From an uncultured Bacteroidota bacterium (GTDB lineage: Bacteria > Bacteroidota > Bacteroidia > Bacteroidales > UBA12481): 57,762 bases of DNA. The DNA is taken from positions 1-57,762 of the forward strand of contig CAINOB010000129.1 in the NCBI GenBank assembly GCA_903851365.1, read 5' to 3'. The notes below the pieces were generated by a model. It had not been told where the DNA came from, made no database searches, and saw only the letters and a list, made by a program, of their open reading frames with translations. Position numbers and translations under genes: made by a program. This document shows, in pieces, positions 8,595 to 19,400 of the stretch. The first letter of the stretch is position 1; each line of letters starts with the position of its first letter.

Positions 8595-9350
8595 TTACTT
8601 CCCTGATTTCTTGCACAACTCGCCAAGGAACTTGTCCAAAGCCATTGTCATAGAAGGAAATTCAGGGGATGGCACTTTCAGATCGATCCGCAGACCAGCC
8701 TTTTCACCGGCTTTGGCCGTATTCGGGCCAAATGTTCCGATAAGGGTTTCGTCCTGGACGAAGTTGGGAAAATTGGTAAATAGTGAATCTATACCGGCAG
8801 GACTATAGAAAACAAGCATATCAAAGTCCTTAAGATTCAGGTGTGACAGTTCCGAGCTCAGCGTTTTATAGAAAAACGCCTTGGTAAAAGTCAGATTATA
8901 CTGCTTGAGCAAAGCAGGAATTTCATCATTATGTACCGTCGATGTAGGTACCAGATATTTTTCCTCCTTGTGCTTAACCAGAATATCTACAAGATCTTCC
9001 ATGGTTTTTTGACCATAAAAAATCTTTCTTTTCCGATACACGATATACTTCTGCAGATAAACCGCGATGGATTCCGAAGTGCAGAAATATTTCATGGTAT
9101 CAGGTACCTGAATCCGCAGCTCTTCACAAATTCTGAAAAAGTGGTCGATAGCCGTTCTGCTGTTAAAAATCACAGCCGTATATTCCAAAATATTTACCCT
9201 GCTGGCCCTGAAATCCTTCGAAGAAACTCCTTCAACGCGGATAAACTGGAAAAAATCCAGGGTAACCTTGTATTTGTCGGCAACCTCGAAATAGGGTGAT
9301 TTTTCGGTGGTAGGTTGCGGTTGGGAGATAAGTATTCTCTTAATCTTCAA
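8595..9350 (-). CDS. hemD: Uroporphyrinogen-III synthase
   Basis: Cyclises hydroxymethylbilane to uroporphyrinogen III in haem biosynthesis. The sequence is weakly conserved, as always for HemD, but ILISQPQPTTEKSPYFEVA, VIFNSRTAIDHFF, FYSPAGIDSLF and the late FGPNTAKAGEKAGLRID match Bacteroidota HemD proteins. The apparent start is a TTG (9348-9350); no in-frame ATG is available before a stop. Its position upstream of rnpA-yidD is conserved in the phylum. Length 251 aa. Confidence 0.85.
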   Translation of the reverse strand: MKIKRILISQPQPTTEKSPYFEVADKYKVTLDFFQFIRVEGVSSKDFRASRVNILEYTAVIFNSRTAIDHFFRICEELRIQVPDTMKYFCTSESIAVYLQKYIVYRKRKIFYGQKTMEDLVDILVKHKEEKYLVPTSTVHNDEIPALLKQYNLTFTKAFFYKTLSSELSHLNLKDFDMLVFYSPAGIDSLFTNFPNFVQDETLIGTFGPNTAKAGEKAGLRIDLKVPSPEFPSMTMALDKFLGELCKKSGK

Positions 9351-9387
9351 GTTTTTATGACTTTAATTGATACAGAAAAAATCGTTC

Positions 9388-10071
9388 TCACCATCCTTCC
9401 GTTATGGATATTACTGCCCACCACAATGGAAGAATTTCAAGGGTACAAAGGTATAAAAACATATAAAATATTGATACACGGAAGGATTTCAATAATTCAA
9501 GTTCCCTGATAACCGTGTATAACACCCATAAAATCAGTCCCAGCCATAGGCCGATGAGCAAAATAATTTTAACAATTCCCTGTGCGTAAGGCAGAACCAG
9601 TGATGGAATGAAAATAAAAGTTCCGAGGTTTTCGAAGTGCAAAAGATAAACCTGATTGAACCGAAGTGAGATCTCCTGCTTTTCAAATGACAATCCAAAA
9701 ATTGCCAGTACGAGAATTCTGCCGCCGAAAAAAGCGGTTACAGCCGCAAGTACACCCAGATATTTCAGGAATGGGTGTATCATGTTGAACTCCGGATTAA
9801 AATAACTCCTCTGCTCAAATACCAGCATCGCTATGCAGAACAGAGGAACCAGGTTTAACATGAAACTATTGTTATGAAAAAGCACGTTTTTCTCAGAAAT
9901 CAGCTTATTGGCTTCATATTTGTTAAAAAACGCGTGCGCAATCCGGGCAAGGTAACGTGGAAAGATGAGCCGGGTTAGGATGTAGAGAAGGGAAACTAAG
10001 CAAATAATCGCGATAATCCAATCAGTTTCAGGAACTGTTCTTAATTGCTGTTTCAGAAAGGTTTCGTTCAT
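9388..10071 (-). CDS. DUF4271 family integral membrane protein
   Basis: A 227-aa multi-pass membrane protein with about six hydrophobic segments (for example IIAIICLVSLLYILTRLIF near the N-terminus and IILLIGLWLGLILWVLYTVI in the second half). Its composition and position directly upstream of hemD are characteristic of DUF4271 in Bacteroidota; the function is unknown. I chose the ATG at 10069-10071 over the TTG at 10080. A TAnnTTTG box lies only about 7 nt before it. Confidence 0.82.
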   Translation of the reverse strand: MNETFLKQQLRTVPETDWIIAIICLVSLLYILTRLIFPRYLARIAHAFFNKYEANKLISEKNVLFHNNSFMLNLVPLFCIAMLVFEQRSYFNPEFNMIHPFLKYLGVLAAVTAFFGGRILVLAIFGLSFEKQEISLRFNQVYLLHFENLGTFIFIPSLVLPYAQGIVKIILLIGLWLGLILWVLYTVIRELELLKSFRVSIFYMFLYLCTLEILPLWWAVISITEGW

Positions 10072-10078
10072 ACCCCGC

Positions 10079-10086
10079 AAAAGTAA
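10079..10086 (-). promoter_or_regulatory. -7 box (TACTTTTG) directly upstream of the DUF4271 gene
   Basis: On the minus strand TACTTTTG fits TAnnTTTG and ends 7 nt before the ATG, which implies a very short or absent 5' UTR for the DUF4271-hemD-rnpA-yidD-S41 transcript. Confidence 0.45.
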
Positions 10087-10117
10087 GTCTTTTTATACTT
10101 TTACCGTGAAAGGAAGC

Positions 10118-10624
10118 ATGATGCATTCTCCCGAAGAAACCGCCTATTATGAAAGTCCGGCCGGATGGATCCGGATTACTGCCAAATCAAAAGGCATCGA
10201 CTCGCTGATTTTTACTGATCAGGTGATCGATCCAATGCCAGGCAGCGGTATTCTGGCAGATTGCATCGCACAGCTGAAGTTATATTTCGCAGGGCAGATC
10301 AGGGAATTCACCGTTCCATTGGCACCATCCGGCACCGAATTCCAGCTACGGGTATGGAGCGAACTGGTTAAAATACCTTATGGTCAGGTTATTACCTATC
10401 GCGATCTGGGAAAAAGACTGGGTGGTCCCAATTATACCCGGATCGTGGGCCAGGCAAATGGCCGTAATCCTGTATCTATCCTGATTCCCTGCCATCGGGT
10501 GATTGGCATGAACGGAGCACTAACCGGATATGCCGGTGGCCTTTGGCGCAAGCAATTTTTACTGGACCTGGAACAAAAAGGCTCGAGGGAGAATTTTACT
10601 CCTCGGCTTTTTGAAAATGATTGA
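10118..10624 (+). CDS. ogt: Methylated-DNA--protein-cysteine methyltransferase
   Basis: A suicide DNA-repair enzyme that takes the alkyl group from O6-alkylguanine onto its cysteine. The active-site motif PCHRV is intact, preceded by PYGQVITYRDLGKRLGGP (helix-turn-helix) and followed by the GALTGYAGGLWRK substrate loop. About 168 aa. An in-frame GTG lies upstream (10106), but the ATG at 10118 follows AAAGGAAGC. It is divergent from DUF4271 and its 3' end overlaps the convergent uvrC by 29 nt. Confidence 0.93.
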   Translation: MMHSPEETAYYESPAGWIRITAKSKGIDSLIFTDQVIDPMPGSGILADCIAQLKLYFAGQIREFTVPLAPSGTEFQLRVWSELVKIPYGQVITYRDLGKRLGGPNYTRIVGQANGRNPVSILIPCHRVIGMNGALTGYAGGLWRKQFLLDLEQKGSRENFTPRLFEND

Positions 10625-12422
10625 GGATAATTTTTGCTTTCGCAGGACCGATAACTGCAGAAATTTTTTCAAAATCCGCTTCTTTCAAATCTGTTATAGA
10701 ATCAAAATGAGTCAGCAGGGCGGTTCGGGTTTGCTCGCCAATTCCTTTAATTAGGTCCAACTCCGAAACAGCCATCGATTTTTCCCTCCGCCGCCGGTGA
10801 TGTCCTATTCCAAAACGGTGGGCCTCGTTTCTCATTTGCTGTATCAACCGCAAACTTTCAGATTTTTTATCCAGATATAATGGCGCGGAATCTCCGGGAA
10901 AATATATTTCTTCAAGTCGCTTTGCGATGCCAACCAGCGCAATTTTATGCCGTAGTCCCAGCTTTTCAAGACTTTTCAATGCCGAGTGCAGTTGACCCTT
11001 TCCCCCATCAACTACTATCAGCTGGGGTAAATCCAGACCTTCATCGAGCATTCTTTTGTACCGGCGAAAAACCACTTCTTCCATGGATGCAAAATCATCA
11101 GGTCCCTCAACGGTTTTAATATTGAAATGCCGGTAATCGCTCTTTGCCGGAAGCGCGTTTCTGAAAACGATGCAGGAAGCAACGGGATGTGTGCCCTGTA
11201 TATTTGAATTGTCGAAACACTCAATATGCACAGGCAGATCCTTGAGCCTCAGGTCATTCTGTAAAGTTTCGAGTTTTCGGGTTACTCCCGATGCACTGAT
11301 ATGTTTTACTTGCTGTTTCTGCCTGTCGAGCTTGAAATACCTGGCATTCCGTGTTGATAGGTCGAGCAAAGCCTTTTTATCCCCCTTTTGCGGAACCGTA
11401 ATAATCAGGTTTTCCAGCGGATATTCCAGAGCAAACGGCACAATGATTTCCGGGGCATCGCTCTGGATCTGCTGCCTCATCTCAATAATCGCGTACAAAA
11501 GCAGCTCATCCTCGGTTTCATCCAAACGTTTTTTCAGCTCCATGGCATGGGTTTGAACAAGCGCACCGTCTACTACTTTCATGTAATTTACATACCCTGC
11601 ACGCTCATCTGATACAATGGAAAACACGTCGACGTGCTTGATATTCGTGTTACCGACAGTTGATTTACTTTGGAACTGTTCGAGCAGGCTGATTTTTTCT
11701 TTCATCTGGGCAGCCTGTTCGTACTCATATTTCTCTGCCAGTTCATGCATTTCGGCCGTCAGCATTTTTATCACTCCCTGGGTATTTCCTTTCAGGATTT
11801 TTCCGATCTGATCGATCTGGGCCAGATAATCGGTTTCCTTCTGTAAGCCAATGCAGGGGCCCAAACAGTTTCCGATATGATATTCGAGGCAGACCTTGTA
11901 TTTTCCCGCTTTGACATTTTCTTCCGAGAGGTTAAGATTGCAGGTCCTGATTTTGTAAATACTCCGTATCAGGTCGATCAGGTTTTTCCAGATCTTTCCC
12001 GAGGTATACGGGCCAAAATATTTCGATCCGTCACGGATTACTTTCCTGGTAGTAAAGACTTTAGGAAACGGTTCATTGGAAATGCATATCCAAGGGAAGG
12101 TTTTATCGTCTTTTAAAAGGACATTATATCTTGGTAAGTGCCTTTTAATCAGATTATTTTCTAATAAAAGGGCATCACTTTCGGTATCTACAACCAGATG
12201 GTTAATAGTATGGATTTTACGAATCAGCACTGCCAGTTTTGCATTATCCGGAGCTTTCTGAAAGTAAGATCCTACCCTTTTCTTCAGGTTTTTTGCTTTT
12301 CCAATATAGATGATCAGGCCATCGCTGTTGATGAACTGGTAAATCCCCGGTTTTTCAGGAAGCGACTTTACCTTTTCGAGGAGTACCGCAGGAGGATTAT
12401 ATTCTTCGAACCGGGTTGCCAT
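10596..12422 (-). CDS. uvrC: Excinuclease ABC subunit C
   Basis: Dual-incision endonuclease of nucleotide-excision repair. N-terminal GIY-YIG domain (about residues 15-95; KPGIYQFINSDGLIIYIGKA and KNLKKRVGSYF), central cysteine-containing region (CLEYHIGNCLGPCIG), UVR motif (about 205-240), the RNase H-like C-terminal nuclease (HIECFDNSNIQGTHPVAS, VVDGGKGQL) and terminal helix-hairpin-helix repeats (LDLIKGIGEQTRTALLTHFD). Full length at 608 aa. It abuts the adenine deaminase gene with no gap and converges on ogt. Confidence 0.97.
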   Translation of the reverse strand: MATRFEEYNPPAVLLEKVKSLPEKPGIYQFINSDGLIIYIGKAKNLKKRVGSYFQKAPDNAKLAVLIRKIHTINHLVVDTESDALLLENNLIKRHLPRYNVLLKDDKTFPWICISNEPFPKVFTTRKVIRDGSKYFGPYTSGKIWKNLIDLIRSIYKIRTCNLNLSEENVKAGKYKVCLEYHIGNCLGPCIGLQKETDYLAQIDQIGKILKGNTQGVIKMLTAEMHELAEKYEYEQAAQMKEKISLLEQFQSKSTVGNTNIKHVDVFSIVSDERAGYVNYMKVVDGALVQTHAMELKKRLDETEDELLLYAIIEMRQQIQSDAPEIIVPFALEYPLENLIITVPQKGDKKALLDLSTRNARYFKLDRQKQQVKHISASGVTRKLETLQNDLRLKDLPVHIECFDNSNIQGTHPVASCIVFRNALPAKSDYRHFNIKTVEGPDDFASMEEVVFRRYKRMLDEGLDLPQLIVVDGGKGQLHSALKSLEKLGLRHKIALVGIAKRLEEIYFPGDSAPLYLDKKSESLRLIQQMRNEAHRFGIGHHRRRREKSMAVSELDLIKGIGEQTRTALLTHFDSITDLKEADFEKISAVIGPAKAKIILNHFQKAEE

Positions 12423-14084
12423 TTAGTCCGCAGAGATTGGTGTAAACTGAAATTTATCGCAATCGAACAAACCCAGGTCGCCGATTTTCAGGTGCGGAAT
12501 CACAAGCAATGCCATGAACGAAAGAGCCATAAACGGCGCCTGCAATTCGGAACCCAGGTTTCGGGCAAATTCTGTGAGTTCAGCATATTTGGTGCCCACT
12601 TCAGCTGCGGTGCCGGTACTCATTAATCCTGCTACCGGTAGAGGAAGTGTTTTACTTTCGCCCTCGCAGGTAACAGAAATTCCTCCCTGATGAAGAATAA
12701 TCTGGTTTATGGCTTCGGCGATTTCAAAGTCTGATGTTCCAACGGCAATAATATTGTGACTGTCGTGCGCAATGCTCGATGCCATTGCTCCCATTTTAAG
12801 TCCGAATCCAGATATCCAGGCGAGAGCAGGTTTTGCTGATTGTATATACCGGTTCAACACCACAATTTTCAGAATGTCGCGCTTTACATCAGACTGAACA
12901 ATTCCTTCTGATGCAATGAGTTGTGCAGTTTCCGACCCGGTCAGCAGCTCACCATCCCAAGCCCGGATAACCTTGTAGGATCCAGTTTCTCCTTTCACCT
13001 CCAGGTCCGATACCTTAACAGGGCTGGCCTGAAAGTTATTCATGGGAGCGATAGCGGGCAAATCAAACTCCACTTTTCCATTCTGAAAAACAGGAATTCC
13101 ATCAATATAAGTTGCCGTCACCTGGAATGGATCTACTCCTTCAGCAATAATAAAATCAGCCGGATCACCAGGTTTAAGGATTCCGTTCTTAAGATTGTAA
13201 TGTGATACTGGATTCAGGCTTGCCGCACGATAGAGATTAAAAAAGTTAATTCCTGATTTTACACCGCGCCTAATGAGTCGGTCGAGGTGTGCTGTCACCA
13301 GATCGTCGGGATGATAATCGTCGCAACACAGCATAATCTTGTCCGGATATTTATCGATCAAGGGGTATAATTGCTCAAAATTTCGGGCTGAACTTCCTTC
13401 CCGGATCAGCACTTTCATGCCCCCGGCAATTTTTTCTTCAGCCTCATCCAGGGTGGAACATTCATGATCGGTATCGATTCCCGCCCCGAGATAAGTATCC
13501 AATTGTGTTCCAGACAATCCCGGGGCATGCCCGTCGACTGTTTTTCCGAATGATTTTGCCAAATTAATCTTGGCCAAAACACCAGCATCAGCGAAAATAA
13601 CTCCAGGATAATTCATCATTTCGCCAAGCGCTACTACCCTGTTTTCTGAAAATAATTGCTTAAGATCTTCGGCTTCCAGAATTGCTCCGGCAGTTTCCAA
13701 AGAGGTTGCCGGCACACAGGAAGGAGCAGTAAAGTATATTTTCAGGCAGGCTTTTTCTGCATCATTTATCATCAGCCTGATGCCGTCTAACCCTAACACA
13801 TTTGCAATTTCATGCGGATCCGATACGGTTGCAACAGTCCCAAATCGCACTGCCTGATTCGCAAACCTTGATGGCATGAGCATTGAACTTTCAATATGAA
13901 CATGTGAATCCACAAGCCCCGGTAATATCAATTGCCCCAATTTATCCCGATCGTTCCACGTGAAACGTTTTGCAGCGGTTTCCTCAATTCCTGAAACCTT
14001 TCCATCAACCACCGTTAACAACCCGAAATAAAATTCCTGTCGTTCGAAATCGGCAAACCATCCAGAATATTGTTTTTTGTTCAT
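12423..14084 (-). CDS. ade: Adenine deaminase (amidohydrolase family)
   Basis: Mn-dependent deaminase converting adenine to hypoxanthine in purine salvage. Family signatures: VDSHVHIESSMLMPSRF (metal-binding HxH), TVSDPHEIANVLG, GEMMNYPGVI, DGHAPGLSG, DTDHECST, CCDDYHPDDL, and the late SSIAHDSHNIIAVGT. Length 553 aa is typical. It starts 75 nt after mnmG and is followed immediately by uvrC, so it sits in the long minus-strand unit. A parS-like palindrome lies inside the 5' part of the coding region and another just upstream. Confidence 0.95.
   Translation of the reverse strand: MNKKQYSGWFADFERQEFYFGLLTVVDGKVSGIEETAAKRFTWNDRDKLGQLILPGLVDSHVHIESSMLMPSRFANQAVRFGTVATVSDPHEIANVLGLDGIRLMINDAEKACLKIYFTAPSCVPATSLETAGAILEAEDLKQLFSENRVVALGEMMNYPGVIFADAGVLAKINLAKSFGKTVDGHAPGLSGTQLDTYLGAGIDTDHECSTLDEAEEKIAGGMKVLIREGSSARNFEQLYPLIDKYPDKIMLCCDDYHPDDLVTAHLDRLIRRGVKSGINFFNLYRAASLNPVSHYNLKNGILKPGDPADFIIAEGVDPFQVTATYIDGIPVFQNGKVEFDLPAIAPMNNFQASPVKVSDLEVKGETGSYKVIRAWDGELLTGSETAQLIASEGIVQSDVKRDILKIVVLNRYIQSAKPALAWISGFGLKMGAMASSIAHDSHNIIAVGTSDFEIAEAINQIILHQGGISVTCEGESKTLPLPVAGLMSTGTAAEVGTKYAELTEFARNLGSELQAPFMALSFMALLVIPHLKIGDLGLFDCDKFQFTPISAD
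13952..13967. other. parS-like palindrome inside ade
   Basis: CGTTCCACGTGAAACG carries the 14-bp parS core GTTCCACGTGAAAC and differs from the consensus TGTTnCACGTGnAACA only at the two outer bases. It is likely bound by the ParB partition protein. It lies within coding sequence, which is common for parS. Confidence 0.7.
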
Positions 14085-14141
14085 ACTATAACGTACTGAT
14101 TTTATGAACCATTAAATCTAATTATAGTAATTTTTACTTGA

Positions 14142-14157
14142 TGTTCCACGTGGAACA
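14142..14157. other. parS site, perfect 16-bp palindrome
   Basis: TGTTCCACGTGGAACA is a perfect palindrome matching the ParB-binding consensus TGTTnCACGTGnAACA at all positions. It lies in the gap between mnmG and ade. mnmG (gidA) neighbours parAB and the origin in many bacteria. Confidence 0.85.
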
Positions 14158-14159
14158 AA

Positions 14160-16034
14160 TTATCTTCCGAGCATCACCAATAAAACACTTATATCGGCCG
14201 GACTAATCCCTGGAATTCGACTAGCCTGTGCAATCGTTGCAGGCTTGATTAACGTAAGTTTTTGTCGAGCTTCCATGGTTAAACCCATTATCTCATCGTA
14301 CTTTAACCACTCAGGCAATTTAAGATATTCGAGCCTCTTTATCTTATCGGCAATAGCTCGTTCCCTATCGATATAACCACTATACTTAATCAAGATTTCG
14401 GCACCCTCAATTATTTCTGACTGCCATTCATTGAATCCATCAATCACATTTTCGAGCTCCTTTATCTTCCCGGCGATTCCATTTATTGTGACCTGAGGAC
14501 GTGCAACCAACTCCTTAATTTTAACTTTTTGCTTGATTGGCGATGAGCCTAATTCATTGAGTAAATCATTAATTTCTTCCGGCATAACCGGTTTCAATTC
14601 CAAAAAATCGATCAATGTTTTAGTGCCTTTTTGCTTATTATCCAATGCCCTTAAACGTTCCTTCTTTGCTAAACCCATCTCAAAACCCAGTTGAGTTAGC
14701 CGTTCATCAGCGTTATCCTGACGCAATAAAATGCGGTATTCGGCCCTGGAAGTAAACATTCGGTACGGCTCATCAACACCTTTTGTAACCAGGTCATCAA
14801 TCAAAACTCCTATGTAAGCCTGGTCACGGTTTAAAACAAATTCAGGCTTTTCAGCGACTTTCAAATGTGCGTTCATTCCGGCAATTAGTCCTTGTGCACC
14901 TGCTTCTTCATAGCCGGTTGTTCCATTAATCTGGCCGGCAAAGTAAAGACCTTCTATCAGCTTTGTTTCAAGAGTTGACTTTAACTGAGTAGGATCGAAG
15001 AAGTCATACTCGATAGCATAACCAGGTCGGAACATTTCCACTTTTTCAAAACCTTCAATCTTCCTCAATGCCTCCAACTGAACCTCCCATGGAAGTGAAG
15101 ATGAAAAACCATTTAAGTAAAACTCAACTGTATCCCTTCCTTCCGGTTCAACAAATAATTGGTGCTTTTCCTTTTCCGAAAAAGTAACCAGCTTCGATTC
15201 AATGCTCGGGCAATATCTTGGTCCGATCCCAGTAATTGTTCCATCGAACATAGGGGAGTCATCAAACCCAGTTTCTAAAATTGCATGCACCTCAGGTGAG
15301 GTCCAGGCAATGTAACACGACATGGAACCAATTGCTTTCCTTGCCGGATTGAGATAACTGAACGGAACCACCCAATCGTCCCCAGGCTGTTCTCCCAATT
15401 TCGAAAAATCTATCGACCGGCCATCCAATCTTGGAGGAGTTCCGGTTTTCATTCTTCCAGTCCGGAATCCCAGCTCGTTCATCTTTTCCGATAATCCGTA
15501 GACCCCCGGCTCTGATGCCCTTCCTCCCTTTTGCTTATTCTGTCCGATGTGCATCAGTCCGTTTAAAAATGTTCCGTTGGTGAGAACAACACTCTTCGCC
15601 TTGAATATCACACCGAGGTTAGTTTCCACTCCGGCTATCCTACCCTCTTTTAAAATAATGTCCTTAACCGTGTCTTGCCAAAAATCCAGGTTCGAAATCG
15701 ACTCCATCTTTTTTCTCCATTCCAGGCTGAACTCTACCCGGTCGCATTGCGCCCTCGGACTCCACATGGCAGGGCCCTTACTTTTGTTCAACATTCTGAA
15801 TTGGATCATCGATGCATCAGTCACCAAACCGCACTGTCCACCCAGAGCATCAATCTCCCTTACGAGCTGACCCTTGGCAATTCCTCCAATAGCTGGGTTG
15901 CACGACATGAACGCCATTTTGTTCATGTCCATCGTAATCAACAAAGTTTTTGAACCCATGTTAGCTGAAGCTGATGCGGCCTCGCAACCAGCATGCCCCG
16001 CACCCACCACAATCACATCATATTCCTTCAGCAT
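14160..16034 (-). CDS. mnmG: tRNA uridine-5-carboxymethylaminomethyl modification enzyme MnmG
   Basis: FAD-dependent partner of MnmE that installs the cmnm5 group on U34 of tRNAs. The N-terminal dinucleotide fold is [15 protein letters not shown]. Further signatures are [58 protein letters not shown] and the [17 protein letters not shown] box. I start it at MLKEYDVI (16032-16034), about 624 aa; a start at 16064 would add ten residues and deepen the overlap with ybeY to 47 nt. parS-like sites occur on both sides of the gene. Confidence 0.97.
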   Translation of the reverse strand: MLKEYDVIVVGAGHAGCEAASASANMGSKTLLITMDMNKMAFMSCNPAIGGIAKGQLVREIDALGGQCGLVTDASMIQFRMLNKSKGPAMWSPRAQCDRVEFSLEWRKKMESISNLDFWQDTVKDIILKEGRIAGVETNLGVIFKAKSVVLTNGTFLNGLMHIGQNKQKGGRASEPGVYGLSEKMNELGFRTGRMKTGTPPRLDGRSIDFSKLGEQPGDDWVVPFSYLNPARKAIGSMSCYIAWTSPEVHAILETGFDDSPMFDGTITGIGPRYCPSIESKLVTFSEKEKHQLFVEPEGRDTVEFYLNGFSSSLPWEVQLEALRKIEGFEKVEMFRPGYAIEYDFFDPTQLKSTLETKLIEGLYFAGQINGTTGYEEAGAQGLIAGMNAHLKVAEKPEFVLNRDQAYIGVLIDDLVTKGVDEPYRMFTSRAEYRILLRQDNADERLTQLGFEMGLAKKERLRALDNKQKGTKTLIDFLELKPVMPEEINDLLNELGSSPIKQKVKIKELVARPQVTINGIAGKIKELENVIDGFNEWQSEIIEGAEILIKYSGYIDRERAIADKIKRLEYLKLPEWLKYDEIMGLTMEARQKLTLIKPATIAQASRIPGISPADISVLLVMLGR

Positions 16035-16476
16035 ATGTCGTTTTCCTTTGAATATTTGACTCATTCACTGGCGATACCAGGTATAAATCTTCCTTTGCAG
16101 TCATAATGGCCTTAAATTCCTTGGTAGAATCTTCATAACCAATAAGATGCAATAGCCCATGCACCATTATCCTATTCAGCTCTTCCAGATAGCTTACCCC
16201 CATTGTTGAGGCATTCTCCGCTACCCGATCAACACTTATCATGATATCACCACTGATCACATCATTTTCGGTGTAATCAAATGAAATCACATCTGTAAAA
16301 TAATCACGCTTCAAAAATTCGATATTTACTTTTACCAGAAATTCGTCGCTGCAAAAAATGTAGTTGACAACCCCCGGTTTTTTCCCTTCTTGCTTTATCA
16401 CCTCCAGTAACCATTTTTTTGCAACTGGCCTGTTCAATGATTTTTCTTTCCGGTCTTCTTCCAGATAATGTATCAT
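16018..16476 (-). CDS. ybeY: Endoribonuclease YbeY, rRNA maturation factor
   Basis: Zinc-dependent RNase needed for 16S rRNA 3' maturation and 70S quality control. The metal motif is [11 protein letters not shown]: the first two histidines are present, but the third His of the classical HGxLHLxGYDH is replaced by Asp, a variant I recall from Bacteroidota YbeY. The preceding [19 protein letters not shown] and GDIMIS segment also matches. Length 152 aa. It overlaps mnmG and follows the DUF4175 gene by 2 nt. Confidence 0.93.
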   Translation of the reverse strand: MIHYLEEDRKEKSLNRPVAKKWLLEVIKQEGKKPGVVNYIFCSDEFLVKVNIEFLKRDYFTDVISFDYTENDVISGDIMISVDRVAENASTMGVSYLEELNRIMVHGLLHLIGYEDSTKEFKAIMTAKEDLYLVSPVNESNIQRKTTYAEGI

Positions 16477-16478
16477 AG

Positions 16479-19400
16479 TTACCTTTTTGTTGATTCAATA
16501 TACTTCTGGTATTTCTCTTGATAGAATTTTTTCAACTTCAATTCATTGTACTTTAACATCTGTTCCAAAACTTTGTTCTGATCAGCCTCTTTTCCAAGCT
16601 CGCGCCGATTCGGTTCAAAGCTTCCTTTGAATTCTTTCGACTCCCTCTTATTTTCGTTTTCTCTTTCCTTCTCTGCATTTTCAGCTTCAAGCAATCTTGT
16701 CTTTATAAGATTGTCCTTTTCCAATGTGGCATCGTTCAGTCTGTTGTAAATGATATCCTTTTCAACTTCCTTCATCATATTAAGTGCATCTGCAGCCTTT
16801 TTTCGTGCTTCCTCACCTAAACCGCCACCTTGTGAAATCTGTTCCAATGCTTTTCTCATCATCTCACGTTCGCCAAGCATTTTTGCCAGCCCTTCCCTAT
16901 CCTTCTTCCCATTGGCACCCGATTTCATTTTTTGTATTGCACTCTTTAACTGCTCCTTAAGTGATTCCTGTTGTGCTTTTGACTGACCCAGCTTCTGTGA
17001 ACCTGATTGCTCTCCTTCTTTTGGCTTCTTGCTGTCCATAAAACCCTTATCGCTTTTTCCGTTGCCCTTTCCGGACTGCATCGAACGAATTAACTCATCC
17101 AGCTTAACCGCAATACTATTTACCTCAGTCATGATTTTATTCTGTTCAACCCTCACTATATCGGCTTGAGCACGCGAGTAGCTATCGAATAAATTCTTTA
17201 TCGATGATTCCACGTGGAACAATTCTGTACCCACAATTCTTGTAATCACCGGTTGCTTATAACCAATGCTTTTTAAGCTATCCCGTATAGTTAAAAACTT
17301 GTCTTCCAATTCTTTCTGCTCCTTTATCACTACAGAGAAAGTTGGATTTATAATATTTATTTTATCAATCCGATTGTTCAATTCTTCCTGTTTCTGGCTG
17401 AAATCATTCAAGGAATTCCTGATCTGCCTTAAATCCTCCAGGTCAACAAACTGACCTTCCCCCTCCGACTGCCCCAACATATTTTCCATTTTCTTAGCCA
17501 GTTTCCTCAAACTTTTTGAAGCTTTTGAGCGCCTATCGGTTGGCGAAGTGCCTGAAGCTTTTTTTGCCACATCTTCAGCATCCTGCCTGACCTCATCCCT
17601 CTCCTTCGTTAAATCTTCAAGGCCCATAGGTTTCTTTAAACTTTTATCCTCTTCCAGCTTTTTCTCATACTCCTGTTCCCACTTCTTAAATTCTTCTTTT
17701 AAATTGCTGGCAGAATCTTCCTTCAGCGATTTATCCTTCTGCAAACTGTCGGCCATAGAATTCAATTTATCTACCTGATGAAGCAGGTCTTTTTCCATCC
17801 CATATTTCTTAAATAATTCAAGGCTCATTTCCATTTGTTCCTTCAGCTTTTCCAGATTCATTTCCATTTTTTCAGTAAGTGTTTCTGCTTTCTGAGCGTT
17901 GAATTCTTTAGCCATTTCCTCAAATTGTTTCAATAATTCCTTCATCTCATCATCCAGCAAATTTTCCATAAGGTCCTGTATTTGTTTAGCCTTATCAGTC
18001 AATTCCTGATCGTATTTCAACAATTTTTCGTTTTCTGTAAATTCTTTATTATTTTTTGATACATTATTTAAAAAATCAACAACCTCTTTTTTTATCTGAT
18101 TTAATTCCTTTATTTTCTCTTGAATCTCCCATGGCTTTAATTCCCCAACCAGCTGGTCCATTTTAAATTCACTGATCTTTTTTTCCATTTTATCCACGGC
18201 ATTCATACCATTGGATAATTTAGTCACTATGCTATCAGCTAATTGATTATTAATGCTTTCCAATTCAGCTTTAGTGACGGTTCTGATCGATAACTTCCGG
18301 CTGTCAGTAAACTTGGGGCCTTCTATACGATCATTATCCCACACCCTGAAGAAATAATATGCATTTGTACTGTCGGGAACCAAAGTATAATAAAACTGTT
18401 CATAAATACCAGTAGCCTTAATTGCTATATCCTTGGTAGTTTCCTTTCCATCGCGGTTTTCAATAACCTCAAGTTTGCTAAACCCATAATCATCTTGTAT
18501 AATACCTTGAACATAAACATCATCCGAGATGGTTGTATCCCTGTTATCGGAAATATCAATAGATGGATATAAATCTTTTACGACAGAAATTTTATAATCA
18601 TAATTCGTAAATAATCCATTATTATTTTTACAAATTAATTCATAATCCGAATTTTTTGAAATTGTTTTCTGATAATTCCAGGCATTTCCTTTTCCCTGCA
18701 ATTTTTCTGAACCAGCATCATTTGCAATTAAAAGTTCATCAGTATTTACCGTTCTTATGGTCCAGATAACCACAGAACCTGCCGGGACCTCAGCATTCCC
18801 ATCGCCGTCAATAAGGGTACTTTCCACTGAAGTGTATCCCGGAGGAATCAGCTTTAGCTGAATATTACTGATTTCAGGCTTTTTAAGCGTTTTAATGACA
18901 TATTCATCTGAGATTACGCCGTTGCATCCCAAATGGAACGAAACTGATGAATTCACCGCTTTAAAAAGGTATTCGAAACCATCTGCCACCCTTTGTGTTT
19001 TTTCTTCAGACGAACCCATTTTTAAAGTAGCGTTTTCGGCAGGGAAATCAGTGACCACCTTAAATTGCAGTAAAAAATCCTTGCCCGACTCCACCTCCAG
19101 GGAATCGTTCAGAATAACGAACTTTGCCTTGCTCAGTGCCGCAATCTGTTTATTGACGGTCAGCATTTGGCTGAACCCATTTTTAACAAAATCCGGTTTC
19201 AGTAAATAGGCACAAAAAAGGACGGCAACCAGGATGGCTAATCTGAAAACAAATGAAAATAACTTACGGAATGATATAGCCTCATCAAAATTAAATCCAC
19301 TGATATTATCAGTTTTTTGAGCTATTGCAAAATCATAAAGCTTATTATTCTGGCCCGCTTTTTCGTGTGCTAACTCAATAATATTAATAATCCTGTCCTC

